Source: JBAOHV01 sp964450685
GTDB taxonomy: Bacteria > Actinomycetota > Acidimicrobiia > Acidimicrobiales > Microtrichaceae
Reading direction: 5' to 3'
Assembly (NCBI GenBank): GCA_964450685.1
Contig: CAYVDN010000018.1
Span: 1-56,742 of the forward strand
DNA length: 56,742 nt
A program made the position numbers and the translations under genes. Positions 7,124 through 15,110 of this stretch are shown here, piece after piece. The notes below the pieces were generated by a model that searched no databases, was not told where the DNA came from, and was given only the letters and a program-made list of their open reading frames with translations. Position 1 is the stretch's first letter; each line of letters begins with the position of its first letter.

Positions 7124-7169
7124 GACTGGATCCTCGCACCGGAAGCCCCGAAGGTGCACCGGAACGCTG

Positions 7170-7817
7170 TCACACCAACTGCGGCCGCCCTCGATCGCTC
7201 GGCGTACGGGAACGAGACACCGGCCGGCACAGAATCCACAGGAACAGAACGCTGAGCAGCTCCGGGATGTGGGCTACTTCGCCGACGAGGGGGGCTCGGT
7301 CTTGTACGACGTCGACGAGCCCGGTGATCGCGAGGGCGCCGACGAGGACGACCGCTACGTGCAGCATCGTGCGCGCCCGGGCAGGGCGGGCCACGACCAC
7401 GAGGAGACCGACGGCGTAGGCGAGCGTGAACGCGCCGAGGTGACGGGCGGCATGTGCAACGTCGCGGTGCACGTCGGCGGCAAACAGATCGGAGATGGAC
7501 AGCACGATGATCTGCACGGCGACGAGTGCGAGCAACCACCGAGCGATGAACGGGCTGGTCCGGCGATCTTCCGCAGCGGCGGCGTTCGATATGGATCGAC
7601 CGAGGCCTGGGAGGTTCGGCGCAGCGCTGATGCGCATTCGTCGTCGAATCTTGTCGACCTCGTGCGAGAAGTCGGCGCACTCAGCGCAGTGCGCCACGTG
7701 TGCATCGACGAGCACCGGTTCGATCTCCTCTGGTTCTCCGTCTGCCCGAGCGGAGAGAGCCGCTTGAACTGCGTCACATGTCGAGGTCACTGGGCGCTCC
7801 GCCTGGTGCTTTGTCAT
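7170..7817 (-). CDS. Membrane-bound zinc anti-sigma factor
   Basis: The 215-residue protein has the zinc anti-sigma motif HxxxCxxC at H40-C44-C47 (HVAHCAEC), preceded by an acidic helix. About four hydrophobic helices follow (FIARWLLALVAVQIIVLS, then several from residue 125 to 205). It should bind the ECF sigma factor encoded divergently at 7847-8374 and hold it at the membrane until a signal, often thiol or metal stress for this motif. The start at MTKHQAERP (7817) is used; upstream extension is Arg-rich shadow sequence. Only 29 bp separate the two start codons. Confidence 0.82.
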   Translation of the reverse strand: MTKHQAERPVTSTCDAVQAALSARADGEPEEIEPVLVDAHVAHCAECADFSHEVDKIRRRMRISAAPNLPGLGRSISNAAAAEDRRTSPFIARWLLALVAVQIIVLSISDLFAADVHRDVAHAARHLGAFTLAYAVGLLVVVARPARARTMLHVAVVLVGALAITGLVDVVQDRAPLVGEVAHIPELLSVLFLWILCRPVSRSRTPSDRGRPQLV

Positions 7818-7846
7818 TCGCCGCCACCGTCTGGAACGATCTTGTG

Positions 7847-8374
7847 ATGCCCTCGGACAGGATCCTTCGCGAGGTGGTGTCGCGTGCGGTCGAGGGAGAT
7901 GATACGGCCTTGGTCGAGTTCGTCGCTCTGACCGAATCCGACGTCTGGAAGCTGTGCCACGCCTTGGGTTCCGACGGCGATGTCGAGGACTTGGTACAGG
8001 AGACCTACCTCCGGGCGATGCGCTCGATGAGGTCGTTCCGAGGTGACGCACGTGTGCTGGCGTGGTTGCTGCGGATCGGCCGCAACGTGTGTGCTGATCA
8101 CGTGCGGCTGCGACAGCGGGACCGAGGCCTTGTCGAGCGGCTCGCCCCCCGGACCCGAGACGCCGAGTGGGTGGAGCCGAGCTTCGCTTCCGACCTTTTG
8201 GCAGGGCTGGCTCGCCCCCAGCTCGAGGCGTTCGTTCTGACCCAGCTGCTGGACATGACCTACGAAACGGCAGCGGAAGTCCTCGAGTGCCCAGTCGGCA
8301 CCGTGCGCTCCCGGCTCTTTCGAGCGCGCCAAGAGCTGGCGAAGCGCCATGACCGGTCGACGATCACCGGATGA
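7847..8374 (+). CDS. ECF-type RNA polymerase sigma factor
   Basis: The 175-residue protein has sigma region 2 (DVEDLVQETYLRAMRSMRSF and LAWLLRIGRNVCADHVR, residues about 42-85). Region 4 (LTQLLDMTYETAAEVLEC and GTVRSRLFRARQEL, about 128-165) carries the HTH that reads the -35 element. It has no extra C-terminal domain. It is paired divergently with a zinc anti-sigma factor (7170-7817), an unusual head-to-head arrangement since such pairs are more often co-directional. The short shared region suggests leaderless or overlapping promoters. Confidence 0.9.
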   Translation: MPSDRILREVVSRAVEGDDTALVEFVALTESDVWKLCHALGSDGDVEDLVQETYLRAMRSMRSFRGDARVLAWLLRIGRNVCADHVRLRQRDRGLVERLAPRTRDAEWVEPSFASDLLAGLARPQLEAFVLTQLLDMTYETAAEVLECPVGTVRSRLFRARQELAKRHDRSTITG

Positions 8375-8700
8375 CACGGGTGATAGGCGAGCGCCGCTGT
8401 TGATGATCGTTGCCCCCTCGTGTGGTGGAGTCAGCCGCCCGGCAGCGAGCGGCGGCCAAGTTTGCCGACCATGCCAGCGGGCGGCTGACTCGTCCATGGT
8501 CGGCACACCACGCCGAAAGGTTCCAAGGAGCATCTGATCTGGTCGATGTTGAAGCGTTCGCCCGACAGCGTGCGGCCCGCCGGCGCCAACGCGATCTGGC
8601 CGACGATCGGGCTCGTGTCCGATGTCCGCCCGCCGATCGGGCCGGTCGCGAACACCGCCGCCAGCGCGAGCGCAGCCGAACGAGGTGGTGGCTAGGCGGC
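8375..8700. other. Stretch without a confident gene
   Basis: Between the sigma factor and a minus-strand lipoprotein there is no convincing gene. A minus-strand frame (8431-8655, 74 residues, beginning MFATGPIGGRTSD) is open but has no recognised family and no clear ribosome site. It could be a remnant. No terminator with a T-run is seen. Confidence 0.5.
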
Positions 8701-9066
8701 TCATTCGTCGCCGCAGCGTTCCTGGATCGATTCGATGTTGGGCGGCACCGTGATATCGGTGCCCGGCTCCGCTGCTGCCTGGGCTTCGTCGAACGCCTTC
8801 GCCTCGGCGAACGGCACCCTCTCCTTCATGCCGTCATACACGCAGCGACAGAACGGCTGGGACTCCAGGGTGGTGTCTCGGTACTCGCCGTCGACGGGGG
8901 TGACGCCGGTGCAGCCGAACATGAAGTTGCCGTAGAACCCTTCGCCGTCGGTGTTCGCGGAACCGTAGTTGTCGGGCTGTCGAGCCTGTCCGGTGCATCC
9001 GGCCAGGGCGAGGGCGGCGATGATGGTCGTGACGAAGATCGTCGACGTCGTGCAGATGCGGGTCAT
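8701..9066 (-). CDS. Putative lipoprotein
   Basis: The 121-residue protein has a lipoprotein signal peptide ending in the lipobox LAGC (Cys at about 24). Cysteines are spaced through the mature part (FGCTGV, FCRCVYDG, ERCGDE), suggesting one or two disulfides outside the cell. The mature sequence ends acidic. The family is known to me only as an uncharacterised actinobacterial lipoprotein. It is the last gene of the CmtR-like ArsR operon, 38 bp after the preceding lipoprotein gene, so metal-linked expression is likely. Confidence 0.72.
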   Translation of the reverse strand: MTRICTTSTIFVTTIIAALALAGCTGQARQPDNYGSANTDGEGFYGNFMFGCTGVTPVDGEYRDTTLESQPFCRCVYDGMKERVPFAEAKAFDEAQAAAEPGTDITVPPNIESIQERCGDE

Positions 9067-9104
9067 GTGGTCGGGTGGGCCTTTCGTGGGTCCAGCGGAT
9101 CTGG

Positions 9105-9854
9105 TCAGGGCGCAACGACCGGGTCGCAGGCTCCCGGCCGGATGTCGAGTTCGTCGAGCTGGTCAGTGGCGACTCGTCGGGCGGCGGTGGGGTGCACGCG
9201 TGCCGGTCCGGTCGTCTCGCGGTAGCGGGCGGTGTAGCTGGTCTGCGTGGCGTCGGCTCGGCCGTCGTGTCGAGGGTCCTCTGCTGTGACCACGAGCTGT
9301 TGGAGGTGGTCGTGCGAGTCGAGGGTTGCGTCGAGGATCGTGGGATCCGCGCTGCGATCGATGATCTGGAAGTGCCCGCTGTCGACGCGTTCGACACGAT
9401 CAGCAGTGGCCGCGAGGGCGGCGATCTGTTCGTTCGGTTGCGCGAGGTCGTCGCCCAGGGCGAGCGTCGAGACGACCGGCCCGACGACGCGTTGCACTGC
9501 CTCCGCGCCTGTCGATGCGTCGATGCTCCACCATCGATCGGGTCCCGACGAGAACGCGGAGGGACGCAACACGATGTCTGCGCCGTCGACGAGAAGCACC
9601 GGGTCGTCGTCGACTTCGTCGTACACGACGACCTGCTCAGGTCCGACGTCGATGGTCAGCGTCCCTCCGTCGGGGAAGCAGCCGAAGATGGTCGATGGGT
9701 CCGAGATCGAGATGCTCACCCGGTAGCCGTCGAGCGGAGGAGCTCCTCGGAGTCGGCGGGCGAGCTCGGTCGTTGGCGATGTCGAACACCCAGCGAGCAA
9801 CGCCAGCACCCAGAGCGCCACAGCTGACACCGCCGAAGCGCGCACGCTGCTCAC
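9105..9854 (-). CDS. Putative lipoprotein of the CDF operon
   Basis: The 249-residue protein has an N-terminal signal peptide and lipobox LLAGCS. The mature part is hydrophilic with alternating beta-like segments (YRVSISISD, GTLTIDVG, QVVVYDEV, LQQLVVTAED), reminiscent of LppX/LolA-type lipid-carrier lipoproteins, though this is not certain. Its start overlaps the CDF stop (ATGA at 9851-9854), so it is translated together with the transporter. A role in metal trafficking at the cell surface is an inference from context. Confidence 0.75.
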   Translation of the reverse strand: MSSVRASAVSAVALWVLALLAGCSTSPTTELARRLRGAPPLDGYRVSISISDPSTIFGCFPDGGTLTIDVGPEQVVVYDEVDDDPVLLVDGADIVLRPSAFSSGPDRWWSIDASTGAEAVQRVVGPVVSTLALGDDLAQPNEQIAALAATADRVERVDSGHFQIIDRSADPTILDATLDSHDHLQQLVVTAEDPRHDGRADATQTSYTARYRETTGPARVHPTAARRVATDQLDELDIRPGACDPVVAP

Positions 9855-10786
9855 GTCCGGTGCTCAGGGGTGTCGCACGTGTGGCACTCGGGCTCCAGCG
9901 TGGCGTGGTCGATGTCGAACCGTTCTGCCAGCATGGCCTTGGCGTTCGCGAGCACCTGCTGGGCGCCGTGGAGCGATCCGCCGTCAGCGAGGTCGAGGTG
10001 AGCGGTCAGGGCAACGGTCTGTGAGTCGACCGACCAGACGTGCACGTGGTGTGCGGAGCTGATCCCGTCGACCTCGGCGAGCGCGGAGCCGACCTCGTCG
10101 AGGTCGAGGCCCGCAGGCGTCGATTCGAGCAGGACCCCGACCGTGTCGCGCAGCAGCCTCCAGACGCCAGCCAGCACCAGGACCGAGATGAGGATCGACA
10201 CCGCCGGATCGACCCAGCTTGCGTCGAAGAAGTAGACGCCAGCGGCCGCGATCACCACACCGAACGAACCGAGCGCGTCCGCGACGAGATGCCAGAACGC
10301 AGCACGCATGTTCAAGTTCGTTCCGCCGGCCCGGCTGAGCATCCACGCGCTGCCCCCGTTGACGGCGAGTCCGATCACGCCGATGACAGCGAGCGGCGCG
10401 GCGTCGAGCGACACGGGTTCGGAGAAGCGACGGACGGCTTCGACCACCACCCAACCGGTGAGTGCGATCAAGACCGTGCCGTTGAGCAGCGCGGCGAGGA
10501 TCTCGGCTCGTGCAAGGCCGTAGGTTCGGCGCGAGGTCGGAGGGCGTGCTGCCAGCGCCTGTCCGATCAGCGCGATCACGAGCGCAACGACGTCACTCGC
10601 GTTGTGCAGCGAGTCTGCGAGCAGTGCCAATGAGCCGATGAGGAGGCCGACAACGACCTGGACCGCCAACAGCACCGAGTTCGCACCGACCGAGAACCAC
10701 AGCGCGAAACGCTGTCCTGACAGTGCCGACCCGTGGGCATGGCTGTGCCCGGCACCGTGGGCGTGGCCGCTGTGATCGGCGGTCAT
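9851..10786 (-). CDS. CDF metal cation efflux protein (CzcD/ZitB type)
   Basis: The 311-residue protein has a His-rich N-terminus (HSGHAHGAGHSHAHGS), six predicted membrane helices, and the paired metal-site motifs. These are LLADSLHNASD (helix 2, residues about 50-60) and HLVADALGS (helix 5). A cytoplasmic C-terminal domain (about 215-300, VDGISSAHHVHVWS) is of CDF dimerisation type. It should export Zn, Cd or Co in exchange for protons. The start at MTADHSGH (10786) overlaps the small upstream gene by ATGA. A CmtR-like ArsR regulator heads the operon, pointing to Cd/Pb/Zn. Confidence 0.93.
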   Translation of the reverse strand: MTADHSGHAHGAGHSHAHGSALSGQRFALWFSVGANSVLLAVQVVVGLLIGSLALLADSLHNASDVVALVIALIGQALAARPPTSRRTYGLARAEILAALLNGTVLIALTGWVVVEAVRRFSEPVSLDAAPLAVIGVIGLAVNGGSAWMLSRAGGTNLNMRAAFWHLVADALGSFGVVIAAAGVYFFDASWVDPAVSILISVLVLAGVWRLLRDTVGVLLESTPAGLDLDEVGSALAEVDGISSAHHVHVWSVDSQTVALTAHLDLADGGSLHGAQQVLANAKAMLAERFDIDHATLEPECHTCDTPEHRT

Positions 10787-10929
10787 GCCGACGCCGCGAC
10801 GTGCGTGGGCCGCGCCCAGCTGGCAGGGGCGTGGTGGTCGGGCTGCGTGGGGAACCGGCCGGCTCGCACTCCGCTCGCGATGACGCCGACCCCTTGCTCG
10901 GTCGGGGCTCCGCAGCATGGGTCGCTCAT
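10783..10929 (-). CDS. 48-residue small protein bridging DUF3703 and CDF
   Basis: The open frame begins MSDPCCGAPTEQGVGVIASG and ends THVAASA. Its start overlaps the DUF3703 stop as ATGA (10926-10929). Its stop overlaps the CDF start as ATGA (10783-10786). It has a vicinal Cys pair at residues 5-6 and several His, and no membrane helix. The precise double overlap argues for real translation, either as a metal-binding peptide or as a relay that couples translation. It is too short for most gene finders. Confidence 0.6.
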   Translation of the reverse strand: MSDPCCGAPTEQGVGVIASGVRAGRFPTQPDHHAPASWARPTHVAASA

Positions 10930-11279
10930 CGCGAGTCGCTCAGGATCTGCTCGAGGTCCGTCGGGATCGACATCGGGGCGAACATCGAGACGCGTGCGCG
11001 TCCGCTGTTGCCCTCGGGGAAGCGCCCGGTGAGCGACCCCGGTGCGGCGACCACGAGGCGCACCATCTGCCCGGCTGCTTCGCGCGCATCACGACTCGAC
11101 ACCGAGGTGACCAGCATGGCGCCGTGCACCCGGAGGTGCGCGAGCGCCCATTGCTGGCTGAGGATGTGCGCCCGCTCCAAGTGCCGCCACGCCGAGTCGA
11201 GGTCGCCCGCATACCGCGCGGCAGCAGCAGCGGCGAGGGCCTTGCGCAGCTCCGATCGAACCGGCTCTGCCATCGTCAT
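10926..11279 (-). CDS. DUF3703 family protein
   Basis: The 117-residue soluble protein has the DUF3703 pattern: RYAGDLDSAWRHLERAHILSQ followed by ALAHLRVHGAML, with SLTGRFPEGNSG in the C-terminal third. The family is common next to ArsR/CadC regulators and cation exporters but its activity is not known. Its start overlaps the ArsR stop (ATGA, 11276-11279) and its stop overlaps the next small gene, so it is in a fully coupled operon ArsR-DUF3703-small ORF-CDF-lipoprotein. Confidence 0.85.
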   Translation of the reverse strand: MTMAEPVRSELRKALAAAAAARYAGDLDSAWRHLERAHILSQQWALAHLRVHGAMLVTSVSSRDAREAAGQMVRLVVAAPGSLTGRFPEGNSGRARVSMFAPMSIPTDLEQILSDSR

Positions 11280-11671
11280 CGATCGTCGTCCTGCGCACAT
11301 CCGACCCGCGGCGCCAGCACGAGCCCACACAGGTCCGACAGGGCATGTGCAAGCTTCGGATCACTCAAGCGGTACCGCTGCCGACGCCCTTCGGGCTCAG
11401 CCATGACAAGCCCACAGCCCCGCAGACAGGCCAGATGGTTCGACACGTTAGATCGCGACAGACCCAGGTTGTCAGAAAGGTCCGACGGATAGGCCGCCCC
11501 GTCGAGCATCGCAACGAGCATCCGGCGTCTGGTGTCGTCCGCAAGCGCCGTGCCCACTCGCGCCAACGCCGACAGATCGATCGACCCCGAACGAGATGGA
11601 ACCAATCCGGGTGCGTCTCCGACTGAGGACCGATTGGCCGCGAGTTGCGATGACATCGCCCCATGATTCAT
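11276..11671 (-). CDS. ArsR/SmtB regulator, CmtR-like
   Basis: The 131-residue winged-helix repressor has the DNA-reading helix LSRSNVSNHLACLRGCGLV. The cysteines C82 and C86 (CLRGC) sit in that helix as in mycobacterial CmtR, where they bind Cd/Pb with a third Cys from the tail; C125 (or C115) is the candidate here. The first 30 residues are not part of the fold, so the true start could lie downstream, but no better ribosome site is obvious. A triple half-site operator lies at 11678-11699, between this gene and the divergent copper operon. It may repress both. Confidence 0.9.
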   Translation of the reverse strand: MNHGAMSSQLAANRSSVGDAPGLVPSRSGSIDLSALARVGTALADDTRRRMLVAMLDGAAYPSDLSDNLGLSRSNVSNHLACLRGCGLVMAEPEGRRQRYRLSDPKLAHALSDLCGLVLAPRVGCAQDDDR

Positions 11672-11677
11672 CCTGTG

Positions 11678-11699
11678 CTGAATTCAGTCAAGGCTGAAT
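11678..11699. promoter_or_regulatory. ArsR-type operator between two divergent operons
   Basis: Two overlapping inverted repeats are present: CTGAATTCAG (11678-11687) and ATTCAG-N6-CTGAAT (11682-11699). Together they give three CTGAAT half-sites just upstream of the ArsR start and 65 bp from the divergent DUF3105 start, fitting repression by the CmtR-like protein. Confidence 0.7.
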
Positions 11700-11763
11700 A
11701 AGAGCCTACGACGGCACCGGCGGGGCCGCGTGACCTCCGGACGACGCAAGTGGAGACAACGAC

Positions 11764-12423
11764 GTGACCGATGACGGACTGCCACCCGATGTCGCAGGCT
11801 CTAGGCCCGACAAGCAGCGGATCCCGGCTCGCCCGCCGGCCTCCTCGGCGCCCTGGATCGTCGCTGTGGCGGTCACCTTGCTCGTCGTCGCGGGAGTGGT
11901 GGCATTCATCAGCGGCTCCGACGACGCGTCGAACGAAAACGCGGTGCCGATGGAGTTGACGCCGGTGGATCCCAAGGACGCGCCGCGGCCACCGGATGGA
12001 GTCGAGCAGGTGGAGGTGTCGACCCGCAGCCACGTCGAGGGCGACGTCGAGTACGAGACCGTGCCCGGCGTCGGTGGCGACCACGCGGACGTGTGGATCA
12101 ACTGCGGCTTCTACCCAGATGCGCAGTCCGAGGAGCAGGCTGTGCACAGTCTCGAGCACGGTGCCGTGTGGATCGCCTACCGCCCGGACCTGCCCGAGGG
12201 CCAGCTCGCTGAGCTGCGGGCGCTGGCTGCCCAACCGTTCACGCTGGTCACCCCGGTCGACGCACTGTCGGGCGATGTCGTCGCGAGCGCGTGGGGTGCC
12301 CGCCTGGAACTCGACGGTGTCGACGACCCACGCCTCTCCGAGTTCCTCGAGTTCTTCCGACAGGGTCCCCAGACCCCGGAGCCCGGCGCCCCCTGCACCA
12401 GTGGTGTGGGCACACCTTCGTGA
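11764..12423 (+). CDS. DUF3105 membrane-anchored protein
   Basis: The 219-residue protein has a single N-terminal membrane helix (about 31-52) and an extracytoplasmic DUF3105 domain. The domain's conserved stretch is readable: NCGFYPDAQSEEQAVHSLEHG followed by VWIAYRPDL. A conserved Cys, His and Glu in that stretch could bind a metal, but the function is unknown. The GTG start is preceded by GGAG at suitable spacing. It is the first gene of a plus-strand operon that continues with DUF305, cytochrome c and CopC-CopD. Confidence 0.85.
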   Translation: MTDDGLPPDVAGSRPDKQRIPARPPASSAPWIVAVAVTLLVVAGVVAFISGSDDASNENAVPMELTPVDPKDAPRPPDGVEQVEVSTRSHVEGDVEYETVPGVGGDHADVWINCGFYPDAQSEEQAVHSLEHGAVWIAYRPDLPEGQLAELRALAAQPFTLVTPVDALSGDVVASAWGARLELDGVDDPRLSEFLEFFRQGPQTPEPGAPCTSGVGTPS

Positions 12424-13067
12424 GCAGCAAGACCCTGCGCCTGATCGCGGTGGCGGCGTCGGTGCTGCTGGTCGTGTCCGCAGCGACGGGGTGCTCCACG
12501 CCCGACGACGAGCCGGCCACGGCGTCCCCGGGTACGCCGAGCGACTCAGACGCCGGGTTCTCACGCGACATGGCGGCGCATCACGCACAGGCGGTCGACA
12601 TGGCCGAGCGGATTCGTGCCCGGACCGCAGACCCCCGCCTGCGCAGCCTCGCCACCGACATCGTCCTGACCCAGCAAGCCCAGATCGGTCGCATGCAGGG
12701 CTGGCTCGAGCTGTGGGGTGAACCGTTCACGTCGACCGACCCGCCGATGGGCTGGTACGACGGCGCCACCACCGAGATGGACCACGACACCGACTCTGGC
12801 GCAATGGGGGCCATGCCGGGAATGGCGGGCCCCGCCGATCTCGCGGCGTTGGACTCGCTCGACCCGGCCGACGCGGAGGTTCGGTTCCTCGAACTGATGA
12901 TCGACCACCACCGCGGCGGCGTGCAGATGGCGGAGATGGTCCTCTCGACCGGACCGACCGAGGCCGTCGGGAACCTGGCCGAATCGATCGTCGTCGGCCA
13001 GAACGCCGAGATCGAACTGCTGGAGGCGATGCTCGCCGACCGCACCGTGCCGCAGGAGCGCCCGTGA
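12420..13067 (+). CDS. DUF305 lipoprotein (CopM-like)
   Basis: The 215-residue lipoprotein (signal, lipobox ATGC) has two DUF305 helical repeats with the hallmark motifs MAAHHAQAVDMAE and MIDHHRGGVQMAEMV. A Met/His-rich linker (MDHDTDSGAMGAMPGMAG) lies between them. DUF305 proteins such as cyanobacterial CopM bind copper through these His and Met residues in the periplasm. A GTG start at 12420 overlaps the previous stop. A copper-scavenging role in this operon is well supported by context. Confidence 0.88.
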   Translation: MSSKTLRLIAVAASVLLVVSAATGCSTPDDEPATASPGTPSDSDAGFSRDMAAHHAQAVDMAERIRARTADPRLRSLATDIVLTQQAQIGRMQGWLELWGEPFTSTDPPMGWYDGATTEMDHDTDSGAMGAMPGMAGPADLAALDSLDPADAEVRFLELMIDHHRGGVQMAEMVLSTGPTEAVGNLAESIVVGQNAEIELLEAMLADRTVPQERP

Positions 13068-13474
13068 ACGGCAACGGTTCCCCTGTCCGCCGAACGCATC
13101 GACTCTTGGCCGCCGTCGCCGTCACCGTCGCTGCGGTCGTGATCGTCAGCTGCAGCGAGGACGCCGCAAACGAGTTGACCGGCCCCGCCGCTGCAGGGGC
13201 GGACCTCGCGACGTCGTACAACTGCACGTCGTGTCACACCGTCGACGGCGCGAGGAGCACCGGCCCGACCTTGAAGGGCATCTGGGGTGAGCAGGTGCTG
13301 CTCGCCGACGGCAACAGCGTCGAGGTCGACGACGCCTACGTCCGGCGATCGATCACCGACCCGCCGGCGCAGGTGGTCGACGGGTTCAGCCCGATCATGC
13401 CCGCGTTCGACCTGCCCGACGGCGAGCTCGAGGCGTTGACCGCCTACATCCGCTCTCTCGGCGAGGACCGATGA
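13064..13474 (+). CDS. Monohaem cytochrome c, membrane-anchored
   Basis: The 136-residue protein has an N-terminal hydrophobic signal with a possible lipid-attachment Cys (IVSCSED). Its cytochrome c domain has haem motif NCTSCHT (about residues 53-58) and a distal Met in PIMPAFDL. The spacing resembles the C-terminal cytochrome domain of caa3-type oxidase subunit II (TGPTLKGIWG, ALTAYIRSL). It would transfer electrons outside the membrane. GTG start overlaps the DUF305 stop. A cytochrome within a copper-resistance operon suggests a redox step, for example Cu(I)/Cu(II) conversion; this is inference. Confidence 0.88.
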   Translation: MNGNGSPVRRTHRLLAAVAVTVAAVVIVSCSEDAANELTGPAAAGADLATSYNCTSCHTVDGARSTGPTLKGIWGEQVLLADGNSVEVDDAYVRRSITDPPAQVVDGFSPIMPAFDLPDGELEALTAYIRSLGEDR

Positions 13475-15054
13475 ACGCTCGACGGATCGTCGTTCGGGCC
13501 GCAGTGGCGTTCACGATCGGACTCGTCACCCTGGTCGGCGTGGCATCGCCGGCCAGTGCCCACGCATCGCTGGTGTCGACCGACCCGAGCGCCGACCAGG
13601 TCGTCGACGCCGTCCCGGAGCAGGTCGCCATGACCTTCACCGAAGCGGTGACCGCGCTCCCCGGCTCCGTCGAGGTCTACGGGCCCGACGGCGAACGGGT
13701 CGATGACGGCACACCGCGCACGTCGTCGGACTCCAGGACGGTCGATGTGGCACTCGACCCTGGCGGCGAGGGGACCTACACGGTGTCGTGGCGGGTCACC
13801 TCCGATGACGGTCACACGATCTCTGGGTCCTGGGTGTTCCACGTCGGCCAACGCACCGGCGCGGTGGCGCTCGACGACGAGTCCGGGAACCGAGCGACCG
13901 AGGTAATGGCCTGGTTCGCCCGTGTGCTGTTCAGCGCCGGGACCATCGGCGTCATCGGTGTCGGCGTGGTCGTCGGCACCGGGCTGACGGGGCCACGCTC
14001 GTTCACCGCGCCGACGGCTCAGGCCCGTCGCCTGTGGATCGTCGCTGCTGCTGCCGCCCTCGTGGGTGCCGCGTTGGGCCTGCTGTCAGAGGTCGCCGAC
14101 GCGACCGGCGCCGATCTCGTCACTGCGTTCGGCGACGTCGCCGACGTCGTCACCGGGTCACGATCCGGTGCCCTGGACGCGCTCGAACTGGTCGCCACGC
14201 TTGTCACGTTCGTGCTGGTCGTCGCGTGGCGGCAGCGGCTGGTGGTCCCGGTCGCGCTGTCGTGGGCGGCAGCATCGGTGGCGGTCTCCGCACTGTCGGG
14301 CCACGCAGCGGTCACGGCTGCACCGCTCGTGTCGGTGCCCCTCGACGTGCTGCACTTCGCGGCCGCCGGCGTGTGGCTGGGTGGACTCGCAGTGCTGGTT
14401 AGCCCGGCCGGGCGCTCCGTGCCCACCCGACGGTGGTCGACCGTCGCAGCAGTATCGGTCGGGGTCGTCGCCGTGACCGGGGTTGGCTCGTCGTTGTTCC
14501 AGCTCGGCGCGCCCCGCGGCCTGTGGGAGACCGACTACGGCCGCCTGCTGCTCGCGAAGGTCGCCCTGGTCTCCCTGATGGTCGGTCTCGGATGGGTCAA
14601 CCGCCGGCACCTCGCGGAGCTGACCGCGCGGGCCGGGGTCGCGTTGCGGCGGGTGCGCGGCGAGACCGTGGCCGGCGTGGCCGTCCTCGCGATAACCGGT
14701 GTCCTGGTGTCGACCGTGCCCGCCACCGACGCGCTCGCCCGGCCGTTCTCCGGCTCGACGACCATCGGTACCGTCGATGCGACCTTCACCGTCGACCCGG
14801 CACGGGTCGGCACCAACCAGATCCACATCATCTTCACCGCAGCGAGTGGAGGGCCCGCCGAGGTCGACGCCGCAGAGCTCACCGTGACGGGCCCCGGCGT
14901 CGAACCAGCCCGCGTGCGTCTGACCCCGATCACGACGAGTCACTTCACCACCGCAGACGCATCCTTCGGACGTCCGGGAACCTGGACGTTGAACCTCGTC
15001 GCCGTCATCGACGGCGAACCGGCCGACGGCAGCGTCTCCGTGCCCATCCGATGA
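13471..15054 (+). CDS. CopC-CopD fusion, copper binding and transport
   Basis: The 527-residue protein starts with a signal peptide ending ASA. The mature N-terminus is His31 (HASLVSTDPS), the Cu(II) ligand of CopC. The CopC domain (31-125) includes DDGHTISGSWVFHV with further ligands. A CopD domain of about eight membrane helices follows (150-425; HFAAAGVWLGGLAVLV is typical), and a C-terminal extracytoplasmic beta domain (about 430-527) ends it. It binds copper outside and handles its membrane passage. ATGA overlap with the cytochrome gene ties it to the operon. Confidence 0.93.
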   Translation: MNARRIVVRAAVAFTIGLVTLVGVASPASAHASLVSTDPSADQVVDAVPEQVAMTFTEAVTALPGSVEVYGPDGERVDDGTPRTSSDSRTVDVALDPGGEGTYTVSWRVTSDDGHTISGSWVFHVGQRTGAVALDDESGNRATEVMAWFARVLFSAGTIGVIGVGVVVGTGLTGPRSFTAPTAQARRLWIVAAAAALVGAALGLLSEVADATGADLVTAFGDVADVVTGSRSGALDALELVATLVTFVLVVAWRQRLVVPVALSWAAASVAVSALSGHAAVTAAPLVSVPLDVLHFAAAGVWLGGLAVLVSPAGRSVPTRRWSTVAAVSVGVVAVTGVGSSLFQLGAPRGLWETDYGRLLLAKVALVSLMVGLGWVNRRHLAELTARAGVALRRVRGETVAGVAVLAITGVLVSTVPATDALARPFSGSTTIGTVDATFTVDPARVGTNQIHIIFTAASGGPAEVDAAELTVTGPGVEPARVRLTPITTSHFTTADASFGRPGTWTLNLVAVIDGEPADGSVSVPIR

Positions 15055-15110
15055 CCACTCACACACCACGCCGACCCTCCACTCCCATCGATCGAATCCG
15101 GAGACGAACC

